A stretch of 63,733 nt of DNA from a virus. The stretch spans positions 1-63,733 of IMG/VR virus record IMGVR_UViG_3300024048_000003; one strand, 5' to 3'. How positions within the stretch are numbered: the first letter of the stretch is position 1; each line of letters starts with the position of its first letter. The notes under the pieces were generated by a model. It did no database searches, had not been told where the DNA came from, and worked only from the letters and a program-made list of their open reading frames with translations. Below are positions 9,583 through 15,909 of this stretch, in pieces. A program made the position numbers and the translations under genes.

Positions 9583-9733
9583 GACAGTTGCTAAAGTAGT
9601 AGTTTTACTGGCATTAGTAATATGTGTCATAATATTTTTCAAGACGATTTTTTTTGGCGTTGTAGTAGGTGCTTTAGCGTCAATAGTTTATTTTTCTTTA
9701 ACAGGAAGTACATTAAACTGGAAGAAGAAATAG
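9575..9733 (+). CDS. 52-residue double-TM peptide, holin candidate
   Basis: ATG at 9575 has an AAGGAGG site 8 bases upstream and overlaps the previous stop. The peptide starts NKTVAKVVVLLALVICVIIFF and has a second hydrophobic segment (FFGVVVGALASIVYF) before a basic KKK end. Two closely spaced helices, short length and a basic tail fit a small class II holin, but this is inference. Confidence 0.5.
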   Translation: MNKTVAKVVVLLALVICVIIFFKTIFFGVVVGALASIVYFSLTGSTLNWKKK

Positions 9734-9734
9734 A

Positions 9735-10109
9735 ATGGAAAAACCTGCAAACGGAAAATTCAGCCTTAAATACTTTTTGTTTGGTAAAGGATTACCGGAC
9801 TGGATATCTGCATGGGGGAGTGGGTGGCGTATAGTAATGACACTTACTATATTATTCTTTATAGTAATTACTATATATAGGGCATTTTTTAAGAAAGATC
9901 AAACTCAATCTCAACACTTGAATGTCTGGCCTCTAAGTTTCTCAACAGTAACATATACTCCGCAACAATCTCAAAAACAAGTAGGGAAAAAACGCGCTTG
10001 GTGGTTACCAACATTCTTCGCGGAAGGGTATGGCTTTTCAGAAACTTCTAATAATGCTACTTCTAGAACTGGTATCGGAGCTAGAATCGGTGGGCGATTT
10101 GAATTATAA
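9735..10109 (+). CDS. Membrane-anchored phage protein, last gene of late arm
   Basis: 124 residues, one transmembrane helix (about 33-52, IVMTLTILFFIVITIYRAFF). A basic, tryptophan-rich segment follows (KKRAWWLPTFFAEGYGFSE), then a GIGARIGGRFEL ending. Small anchored proteins with this ending follow the tail/lysis modules of other phages; function unknown. The next element is the convergent hairpin. Confidence 0.5.
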   Translation: MEKPANGKFSLKYFLFGKGLPDWISAWGSGWRIVMTLTILFFIVITIYRAFFKKDQTQSQHLNVWPLSFSTVTYTPQQSQKQVGKKRAWWLPTFFAEGYGFSETSNNATSRTGIGARIGGRFEL

Positions 10110-10112
10110 AGT

Positions 10113-10174
10113 ATTATATGCCTAAATCAAACAGAAATGGCGTATTTTGCCACGTTAAAATTTAGGCATATAAT
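10113..10174. terminator. Convergent bidirectional terminator hairpin
   Basis: Perfect 15-bp inverted repeat (10113-10127 with 10160-10174; arm ATTATATGCCTAAAT). Its 32-nt loop contains a second hairpin (TGGC 10138-10141 with GCCA 10149-10152). It lies 4 bp after the last rightward gene and 68 bp before the last leftward gene, exactly where the two arms collide. The AT-rich arms give A/U flanks on both strands. Confidence 0.72.
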
Positions 10175-10241
10175 TTCTTTGATTCATTGCCTTATTAGCA
10201 CCACGCTAATCCTTGTTAGAAAAAGTGACATTGTACGTGCA

Positions 10242-10730
10242 TTATCGTAATAATATTTGCAATGTTGCTATAATTGCAAAACCTCTCCCTAATTCCTCTA
10301 TCCATACAGAATATCTTAGCTTATATTTATTGACAATATAGTTTAAGCCTCCCATAAATACAGCTAAGATAACTGATCTGGCAATTAACATTAGCCAACA
10401 GCCTGTAATTATAGCGTAAGGGAAATAAGCTAATCCAATAAACAATCCATGTAAATAAAAATTATCCTCTGGATACATCCAATTTATTAATCTCGCCAAC
10501 ATATCTTTAATTGGATTCTTACTGTTATCATAATATGTTGTAAGACTTGCTCCCAACAAGCCGTAAGATATGAGATGGATATACCCAGGCACTTTTAGTT
10601 TAAGCACGAATAACACAGAGATGATTGCTACTAATGGAATGAGCCAATCTCTCATCCAAGATTTGAATGGTTTACCGTATCCACCCATTCTGTAAAATAT
10701 TGCGCTGATACACGATAGAAAAAATGTCAT
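10242..10730 (-). CDS. Polytopic membrane protein
   Basis: 162 residues with about four hydrophobic helices: near 5-13, 30-47 (WLIPLVAIISVLFVLKL), 95-118 (GLFIGLAYFPYAIITGCWLML) and 118-135. It opens FFLSCISAIFYRMGGYGKP. Unrecognised phage membrane protein; possibly holin or superinfection related. It is the last gene of the leftward arm and follows a lipoprotein. Confidence 0.5.
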   Translation of the reverse strand: MTFFLSCISAIFYRMGGYGKPFKSWMRDWLIPLVAIISVLFVLKLKVPGYIHLISYGLLGASLTTYYDNSKNPIKDMLARLINWMYPEDNFYLHGLFIGLAYFPYAIITGCWLMLIARSVILAVFMGGLNYIVNKYKLRYSVWIEELGRGFAIIATLQILLR

Positions 10731-10753
10731 TAATCACCTCCTCTTAGCTACTA

Positions 10754-10966
10754 TTAATTAACTGGAGTAACTCTTATCTTAGTTTCTCCGGCTTCTTTGT
10801 TATTCAATACACCAACAAAAGAATTAAACTCTGCATATCCTTTTTGAATAATTAAATTACCTTGACCGTCTGAGCTAATGCTTGTTACGAATGGTCCGGC
10901 TGTTGAACACCCAACGATTGAAAATAAAATCACTGATAACACTATCATCATTATACCTTTATTCAT
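10754..10966 (-). CDS. Small lipoprotein
   Basis: 70 residues with a signal peptide and lipobox (SIVGC, cysteine near residue 20), then a short soluble domain ending IRVTPVN. Expected at a membrane with lipid anchorage. An AAAAGGAGGG ribosome site precedes the ATG. Could be a spanin-like or superinfection-exclusion protein; nothing decides this. Confidence 0.55.
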   Translation of the reverse strand: MNKGIMMIVLSVILFSIVGCSTAGPFVTSISSDGQGNLIIQKGYAEFNSFVGVLNNKEAGETKIRVTPVN

Positions 10967-10980
10967 ATTTCCCTCCTTTT

Positions 10981-11187
10981 TTACATTCCACTATTTACAT
11001 TCCATGTTTTTCTATTATAGCCTAAGTAGTTAGCATTGTTGTAAGGGTTGCCGTCATTAGACGTATCTCTGTAGTGACCACTAACATAAGTGCCGTTACT
11101 TCTTGAGTATCCGTTTATCCACTTAATTGCTGCAAAACAGTTACCCATAATCATCATCGAGATTAGAACCAACCAAATTATTTTCAT
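10981..11187 (-). CDS. Secreted small protein with GYxRSNGTYVxGHYR repeat-type domain
   Basis: Start chosen at 11187 because an AAGGAGG site lies just upstream; an upstream ATG at 11211 would add eight residues before the signal peptide. About 68 residues: signal peptide (MKIIWLVLISMMIMGNCFA), then GYSRSNGTYVSGHYRDTSN and NANYLGYN. This short glycine/tyrosine-rich motif occurs in many exported bacterial and phage proteins of unknown role. Confidence 0.55.
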   Translation of the reverse strand: MKIIWLVLISMMIMGNCFAAIKWINGYSRSNGTYVSGHYRDTSNDGNPYNNANYLGYNRKTWNVNSGM

Positions 11188-11212
11188 GAACACCTCCTTA
11201 TTATCTGTCATA

Positions 11213-11392
11213 CTATTTAATGAAATTTATAGCCTCTTGTAAACCATTTCTAATTTTTTTCCTCTCAATCGGAGTATCTGCTTGTAAAAGATTGTACGCT
11301 ATATTCTTCCGCATTTTACTTTTAACTATTCCGATCACCTCATCTTTTGTAGATATTTCCCCCAAGATACTGAGTAACTTCTTTTTCGTCAT
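11213..11392 (-). CDS. 59-residue hypothetical protein
   Basis: Translated by eye: begins MTKKKLLSILGEISTKDEV and ends AINFIK with TAG. A strong AAAGGAGGATGAT site precedes the ATG. Basic, helical and possibly nucleic-acid binding. The opposite-strand frame here lacks a ribosome site. Confidence 0.5.
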   Translation of the reverse strand: MTKKKLLSILGEISTKDEVIGIVKSKMRKNIAYNLLQADTPIERKKIRNGLQEAINFIK

Positions 11393-11407
11393 ATCATCCT
11401 CCTTTTT

Positions 11408-11902
11408 TCACTCTACCACCTTCAATTTATAAACATTACCCTTTAACTCTGCTGTGATTATATCTCCTGTTTTGATTGATTCCTCTTTTGGTTTTATGAG
11501 GGTGTACCAGTGTTGCTGACCTATTATCCACCCAGTACTAGCATTCTTACGCAAAATAAAATAACCTACCCCATCATTAGAACTATCTATAGCTCCTAAC
11601 ACTTCTCTTATATCTCCATACTCATCCTCAACCTTATCATGTCTCCTAACAACATCATTATTCCTATCCACTCCACATTTAGCATAGGCTACTATTTTGG
11701 CGTTGACATTTTCTAAGTCTGCTTTTGACCAAGAAGCACCACTAAATTCAGTTTCTTCTGCTCTTTTCAATATTCCACAACAACTACCACAATTTATTCT
11801 TTCATTTCCAACATAATCCACTCTACGATAATAACCCTCATTCCCTTTCCACACACACCCAACCTCGAATTTCTGTTTGTTTGCTTCAAATGTTTTATTC
11901 AC
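11408..11902 (-). CDS. Hypothetical early protein with cysteine cluster
   Basis: 164 residues, soluble. CGSCCG near residue 40 could bind metal. The last 40 residues (SIKTGDIITAELKGNVYKLKVVE) look like a small beta-barrel. AAAAGGAGG ribosome site. Unrecognised; position suggests an accessory early function. Confidence 0.45.
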   Translation of the reverse strand: MNKTFEANKQKFEVGCVWKGNEGYYRRVDYVGNERINCGSCCGILKRAEETEFSGASWSKADLENVNAKIVAYAKCGVDRNNDVVRRHDKVEDEYGDIREVLGAIDSSNDGVGYFILRKNASTGWIIGQQHWYTLIKPKEESIKTGDIITAELKGNVYKLKVVE

Positions 11903-11932
11903 AACCCCTCCTTTTTAATTTATAACGCCAAG

Positions 11933-12223
11933 TTAATGTTTCTTGTTAAGAAAACCCCTTAAACCTTCTGACATTGTGCTATTATCATTAAATTCTTCTT
12001 CCACTTCTTCTTCCACTTCCGATAACCTTTCCCCAAAGTATGGGGTTTTAGCCAAGCCCTTTAAAACTATTTTATCAACTGGGATACATTCAATCTCTAC
12101 CACCTCAAACAAGCACTCCTTAACTTCAACCCTTTCACCAACTTTCCATGGAATAAGTTTCCCCTTTACGTTAAGAATCTCTTTTTTTGTTAAATCATAA
12201 ATGTGTCCATTATCACTGTTCAT
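11933..12223 (-). CDS. Hypothetical early protein, acidic C-terminal segment
   Basis: 96 residues. The middle (KVGERVEVKECLFEVVEIECIPVDKIVLKGL) looks like a small SH3-like beta fold. An acidic stretch (EVEEEVEEEFNDN) and a basic tail follow. AAAAGGAGGTAGATA ribosome site. Similar short proteins are common in phage early regions; no function is known to me. Confidence 0.5.
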   Translation of the reverse strand: MNSDNGHIYDLTKKEILNVKGKLIPWKVGERVEVKECLFEVVEIECIPVDKIVLKGLAKTPYFGERLSEVEEEVEEEFNDNSTMSEGLRGFLNKKH

Positions 12224-12226
12224 TAT

Positions 12227-12301
12227 CTACCTCCTTTTTAATTTATACCAATAACGCCAAGTTAATAATAATGCTATTACTAGAGATATAATTAGTATCA
12301 T
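12227..12301 (-). CDS. 24-residue membrane micropeptide (candidate)
   Basis: Reads MILIISLVIALLLTWRYWYK plus a basic LKRR end. It starts inside an ATGA overlap with the upstream small gene and ends just before the next gene, whose ribosome site lies over its last codons. A GAGGAAA sequence could serve as ribosome site. One helix with a basic tail; real but unproven. Confidence 0.35.
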   Translation of the reverse strand: MILIISLVIALLLTWRYWYKLKRR

Positions 12302-12450
12302 TTGTTTATTTCCTCATAAAATATAATCTTTAATAAATCTTCTTTTGTATTCCATTGCTTACTGTATAATAACAACTTGAGATTATAAATATTCATCCAA
12401 CTCCCTCCTAAGGTTGTTTCATCATATTCAAAAATTACTTTTATCTTCAT
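12298..12450 (-). CDS. 50-residue hypothetical protein
   Basis: Translated by eye: begins MKIKVIFEYDETTLGG and ends KIIFYEEINK. AAGGAGGGATGT ribosome site. An internal GGAGGGAGTTGGATG could also start a shorter form. Unrecognised. Confidence 0.45.
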   Translation of the reverse strand: MKIKVIFEYDETTLGGSWMNIYNLKLLLYSKQWNTKEDLLKIIFYEEINK

Positions 12451-12472
12451 ACATCCCTCCTTATAATTAGTA

Positions 12473-12847
12473 TCATATTAATAGTTCTGGGTTTTCATAT
12501 ATGTTTCCGATTATTCCGACTTCAGGCTCAATCCTAAATGTTATAAATTTACGACCAAAAGATGTCGGTTCATAAAACCCAAAACAAGCATAATCGTGAT
12601 TCCATTCAATCTTCGAAACATTACGATATTCTTTAACCACATCCCCCTCATATATCTCCTTATCGTTTTTATCTTTTAATCCTGTGTATTGCATAAGTTC
12701 CCATTTATGATAATCATCTAATTCTTGATGACCAACAAATCTCCTGAAATCATAGTGGCTTCCATCATCAAATACAATCCCAGTTTGTACGTTGCAATAC
12801 ATTATCTTATCTACTTTATCCCAAGCTCTAAACTTTATCTCTCTCAT
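12473..12847 (-). CDS. YopX-family protein
   Basis: 124 residues with the recognisable YopX layout: MREIKFRAWDKVDKIMYCN at the start, LMQYTGLKDKNDKEIYEGDVV in the middle, and IGNIYENPELL at the end. YopX proteins are widespread in phages; their biochemical role is unknown. AAGGAGGGATGT ribosome site. Confidence 0.88.
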   Translation of the reverse strand: MREIKFRAWDKVDKIMYCNVQTGIVFDDGSHYDFRRFVGHQELDDYHKWELMQYTGLKDKNDKEIYEGDVVKEYRNVSKIEWNHDYACFGFYEPTSFGRKFITFRIEPEVGIIGNIYENPELLI

Positions 12848-12866
12848 ACATCCCTCCTTATTTAAA

Positions 12867-12969
12867 GGTCGGTGGCAGGAATTTAACCTGCTTTGATGTG
12901 TGTCTTACTGGTGGTTCACACTCTTAACCATTTAAACCAATTCAGCGTTTCCCAAACGCCACACCGACC
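12867..12969 (-). tRNA. tRNA-like cloverleaf, identity unresolved
   Basis: Read on the minus strand, an 8-bp acceptor-type stem (GGTCGGTG with CACCGACC) closes the element. Inside are GCGTTT-GGG-AAACGC (6-bp stem), a GTGTG/CACAC hairpin with a 14-nt loop, and a T-arm-like GCAGG-TTAAATT-CCTGC directly stacked on the acceptor. The 8+5 stacking and 6-bp first arm recall selenocysteine tRNA; the extra G:C end pair recalls tRNA-His. No canonical anticodon arm can be drawn: candidate loops are TTTAAAT or GTG-containing. It lies alone between protein genes. Confidence 0.45.
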
Positions 12970-12979
12970 CATTATTTTC

Positions 12980-13096
12980 TTAATCCACAACCCTTTTTTC
13001 TTCTTCCTTTATCCTTCTAGTAGACAAGGCATTGTCAATCCAATATTTGTTATGAGCTGGGATTAACTTTTTATGTTTTTCTTTTAGTTTATACAT
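12980..13096 (-). CDS. 38-residue basic peptide
   Basis: Translated by eye: begins MYKLKEKHKKLIPAHNKYW and ends EEEKRVVD. GGAGGG ribosome site; abuts the preceding gene. Very basic N-terminus. Unrecognised small phage peptide. Confidence 0.4.
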   Translation of the reverse strand: MYKLKEKHKKLIPAHNKYWIDNALSTRRIKEEEKRVVD

Positions 13097-13258
13097 TTAA
13101 ATACCCTCCTTTTTTAATTCAGTTTGTTGAACAAGTTGCGTAATACCTTCTTGCAATTTCATATAGTCTTTACTCTTAATCGTCGTGCTTAACTTCATGT
13201 TTACTTGGCAAATGCCATCTCTTTCAAATAACTTAAATTCCCATTCATATAATTTCAT
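13097..13258 (-). CDS. 53-residue hypothetical protein
   Basis: Translated by eye: begins MKLYEWEFKLFERDGICQV and ends LKKEGI. It overlaps the end of the preceding zinc-ribbon gene. The ribosome site of the next peptide lies in its last codons. Unrecognised. Confidence 0.42.
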   Translation of the reverse strand: MKLYEWEFKLFERDGICQVNMKLSTTIKSKDYMKLQEGITQLVQQTELKKEGI

Positions 13259-13457
13259 TTTTGCTCCTTCCGCATATTGCGTATTTGCTCAAGAATAAAC
13301 TTCTCGTGTTACACAAATTATTATCAATTTTTTTACATCTAACATCTTTCCCAGTTTCTTCACAATAGCTTATTAAAGACTTTCTCCCTTTAACCAATTT
13401 AGTCCTTCCATCTCGCTTGATTATCTTCTTGCATTTTGGGCATTTAAAATAACTCAT
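13245..13457 (-). CDS. Small zinc-ribbon-like protein
   Basis: 70 residues. An N-terminal CPKCKK and later cysteines (YCEETGKDVRCKK) could form a zinc ribbon; the rest is basic. It starts within an ATGA overlap of the previous gene. Probably nucleic-acid or protein binding. Confidence 0.5.
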   Translation of the reverse strand: MSYFKCPKCKKIIKRDGRTKLVKGRKSLISYCEETGKDVRCKKIDNNLCNTRSLFLSKYAICGRSKNEII

Positions 13458-13606
13458 TTCCTACACAAATTATTATCATTTCTTATTGATACCGCCAAAC
13501 AAGCGTGGCATAGAGCATATTTATTGTAGCTGTTTAGTTGCTTTCCACACTTACAATGAGTTTGGTTTTTCCTTCTCAATAGGTTTATATCTTTTCTTCT
13601 AGCCAT
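13454..13606 (-). CDS. 50-residue zinc-finger peptide
   Basis: Translated by eye: begins MARRKDINLLRRKNQ, then CKCGKQ and LCHACLA, giving a CxC plus CxxC treble-clef-like pattern. The ATG overlaps the methyltransferase stop (TAATG), so translation is coupled. The methyltransferase end supplies the AAAGGAG site. Function unknown. Confidence 0.5.
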   Translation of the reverse strand: MARRKDINLLRRKNQTHCKCGKQLNSYNKYALCHACLAVSIRNDNNLCRK

Positions 13607-14643
13607 TAAAATAATCTCCTTTCTTGATCTATTCTTTTATTTGCAATCTTTATATAATTCGGATTTAATTCTATTCCGATAAATTTTCTACTAAATTTTT
13701 CTGCTACTACTCCTGTTGTTCCTGAGCCACAAAATATATCTAAAACAGTTCCTCCTATAGGACATCCAGCTTTAATCGGTGTTTCTATAAGTTCTTCAGG
13801 AAATACAGCAAAGTGAGCTTCTTTAAATGGCTTAGTTGTTATTTTCCATACTGTTCGTTTGTTGCGACCGGGTTTATTTATTAGATTTTTGAAACTTCTT
13901 CTTGTTTGAGCAGGGTCTTTAGATTTATTTCCCATATTTGCTTTCATAAAATCTTTAGTATTTTCTGTTTTTACTTCTTTTCCGAATCGACTATCGTTTA
14001 TTGTAGTTTCTGACATTGGTTCATACTGAGTTTCAAATCGATACTTCTTATTCTTAACGAAGAAAAACATCTTCTCAAAATCTACTGTAAACCTATCTTT
14101 AATACTTGACGGCATACAGTTTGGCTTATACCAAATAATTTCATTCCGGAGTATCCACCCTCGATTGCACATTTCTATTGCAAAGCGAGAGGGAATTTGG
14201 CATAGGCATTTACTTGGTAAAAATACTTTACCTTTTTTAATTGAATAAGTATCTCCTAAATTAACCCAACAAGTACCATCTCTTTTTAATACTCTTTTAG
14301 CCTCATCAAATATTCCGCATAGCCTCATTACATATTCGTGGAATGTTGGTTCTAATCCTAATTGGAAATCTATTTTTTTCGCGCCGCAATCAGGGCAAAT
14401 ATTTTTCCACCTCGGCGCATCTGTTCCTTTTCTATTTCCGTCTTGTATCGGGCTTGATTTTAATGAGTAATCATACCTACTTTTTTTCTTTGCATTTGCA
14501 TGAGTGCAGTTTTTATTGCCTCCTTTCCACGTAGCTGTTCCATAATCTCTTAATCCCCAATAAGGCGGAGATGTAATAATACAATTTATGCTTTCGCTTT
14601 TAAAAGTTCTTAATACTGTCAACGCATCGCCCTTAATTACCAA
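13606..14643 (-). CDS. DNA methyltransferase (m4C/m6A, beta-class order)
   Basis: 345 residues. Catalytic motif TSPPYWGLRDYG at residues 24-35, and the AdoMet motif near the C-terminus (DIFCGSGTTGVVAEKF, then GIELNPNY), the order typical of beta-class amino-methyltransferases. A CTHA/CPDCG cysteine pair near 45-85 may bind zinc. The start is TTG, preceded by a perfect AGGAGG. No restriction enzyme gene adjoins it, so it is an orphan enzyme, probably for host-restriction evasion or genome marking. Confidence 0.88.
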   Translation of the reverse strand: MVIKGDALTVLRTFKSESINCIITSPPYWGLRDYGTATWKGGNKNCTHANAKKKSRYDYSLKSSPIQDGNRKGTDAPRWKNICPDCGAKKIDFQLGLEPTFHEYVMRLCGIFDEAKRVLKRDGTCWVNLGDTYSIKKGKVFLPSKCLCQIPSRFAIEMCNRGWILRNEIIWYKPNCMPSSIKDRFTVDFEKMFFFVKNKKYRFETQYEPMSETTINDSRFGKEVKTENTKDFMKANMGNKSKDPAQTRRSFKNLINKPGRNKRTVWKITTKPFKEAHFAVFPEELIETPIKAGCPIGGTVLDIFCGSGTTGVVAEKFSRKFIGIELNPNYIKIANKRIDQERRLF

Positions 14644-14645
14644 AT

Positions 14646-14801
14646 TTACCTCCTTCGCTTATAATCTAAACACCAATTATGTTTGGTGTATTTAATAAAT
14701 ATCTTTTTCTTTTTGCAATAATATCTTTTGTTTGAGAATAGTTTTTTAAATAAAACATATGAGCTATATAAACAATCTTTACAATTATATTTACTAATCA
14801 T
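14646..14801 (-). CDS. 51-residue cysteine-containing basic protein
   Basis: Translated by eye: begins MISKYNCKDCLYSSYVLF, with YYCKKKK and NWCLDYKRRR at the end. Two cysteine pairs suggest a zinc-knuckle. Its ATG overlaps the upstream stop; its last codons hold the AAGGAGG of the methyltransferase. Confidence 0.45.
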   Translation of the reverse strand: MISKYNCKDCLYSSYVLFKKLFSNKRYYCKKKKIFIKYTKHNWCLDYKRRR

Positions 14802-15078
14802 TGACTACTGTTCCGTTAAACATCTCTACTATTTTTTTTACTAATTCATTCTGCATTGCTTTTCTATGAAGATATAGAGATTCAAACCTTCTTTTTTCTG
14901 TCGGAGATAAAGAATTCCATGAAGCTTCTAGAGGATCCTCAAACTTTGTTTGGAAATTATTTATTACATTTTTCCATTTCTTTTGGTCTGCTTTTAAATC
15001 ACTCTCGTTTTCAGAGATATACTTTAATGCTTTAGAAAACCTTTCATATGCTTTTTTAAACTCCGCTATTTTATTCAT
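14794..15078 (-). CDS. Helical hypothetical protein
   Basis: 94 residues, all-helical and charged (KKAYERFSKALKYISENESDLKADQKKW style heptads). It overlaps both neighbours by 4-8 bp. Unrecognised; probably part of a coupled set with the upstream 131-residue gene. Confidence 0.5.
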   Translation of the reverse strand: MNKIAEFKKAYERFSKALKYISENESDLKADQKKWKNVINNFQTKFEDPLEASWNSLSPTEKRRFESLYLHRKAMQNELVKKIVEMFNGTVVND

Positions 15079-15470
15079 TGTAATTTTTCCTTTCGTTTTA
15101 CATAATATTCTTTGTTGTATTTTTTAATCATATCTTTTAAATTTGATTTTTTTGTTAGAGCATATGTTGCTTTAAAAACCATTAATTCTTTTTTCCGTTC
15201 TTTAAAAAATATTGTCATATGGGATTTTGCGCTTTCAAAAAACTTTCTTTGATGTTCTTCTAGCTTATGCTTATTTTGTTCATAGAATGCTACTTTACAC
15301 GTCATATATGGCGCATTGGGTTCATTAGATAACGGAATAATAGCGTGCTTGGGTATCTGTTGAAATACATCAATAATATACTCAAATGATTCCGGCATAG
15401 TTTCATCTCTTACTTTAGAGATATGTTTTAAATATTTGTAAGCCTTATCTTTTATTCTTATCATTTTCAT
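15075..15470 (-). CDS. Helical basic hypothetical protein
   Basis: 131 residues, lysine-rich, mostly helical, with IPLSNEPNAPYMTCKVAFYEQNK mid-way. It is the first gene downstream of the repeat-rich region 15570-15880, which may contain its promoter or the origin. AAAAAGGAA ribosome site. Unrecognised. Confidence 0.5.
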   Translation of the reverse strand: MKMIRIKDKAYKYLKHISKVRDETMPESFEYIIDVFQQIPKHAIIPLSNEPNAPYMTCKVAFYEQNKHKLEEHQRKFFESAKSHMTIFFKERKKELMVFKATYALTKKSNLKDMIKKYNKEYYVKRKEKLQ

Positions 15471-15569
15471 TTTACAATTCCTTTTTATTTGTTCAGCAAT
15501 CGTTCCATGCTAGGTTTTTTTCTTTGTTCAAAATTTCCTTCAAATGTAGCATTTTTTTGATGTAACATT

Positions 15570-15601
15570 TTTGAGGGTAAAAATGCTGTTTTACCCTCAA
15601 A
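15570..15601. terminator. Perfect 13-bp hairpin
   Basis: TTTGAGGGTAAAA (15570-15582) pairs with TTTTACCCTCAAA (15589-15601) around a 6-nt loop. It lies between the primase gene and the 15470 gene. It has no long U-run, but its A/U-flanked G-C core fits a bidirectional terminator or RNA processing site. Confidence 0.55.
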
Positions 15602-15622
15602 TCAGCGATTTCCGCGTAACGC

Positions 15623-15880
15623 GTAACGGTTTAGCAAAACTGCATTTTCTTTTGGTATCAAACACTTATGTAAATTTCCTAAACCGTTATACCGTTACAA
15701 TCCCGCACGAAATAACCGTTTTTTCATAAATATTGAACTTGAAAAAGGTGTTTTTAAGGGTAAGGATATATGGAAAAATAGTTTGTTCGTGCGGAAACGT
15801 AATGCTGTAACGGTTTAGCAAAATCAAAAAAACTATTGATTTTATTGAAAACGGAAAAAAATAAACCGTTATACCGTTAC
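15623..15880. repeat. Duplicated hairpin module; operator or origin candidate
   Basis: Two modules of about 75 bp, 15623-15698 and 15807-15880. Each opens GTAACGGTTTAGCAAAA and closes TAAACCGTTATACCGTTAC, so the ends pair over 11-12 bp. Between the modules, CCGCACGAA (15703-15711) and TTCGTGCGG (15786-15794) form a further inverted repeat. The closing motif at 15679-15698 is the exact reverse complement of 22755-22774. The 439-bp gap 15471-15909 holds no gene I can support. Confidence 0.7.
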
Positions 15881-15909
15881 GCACCCCCAAAAATCTATGC
15901 TGAACGCTT

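Noticed and set aside
9622-9834. 70-codon rightward ORF
   Set aside because: Overlaps the holin candidate at 9575 and the gene at 9735, both with better ribosome sites; no start signal of its own.
11220-11432. 70-codon rightward ORF
   Set aside because: Antisense to the 59-residue leftward gene, which has a strong AAAGGAGG site.
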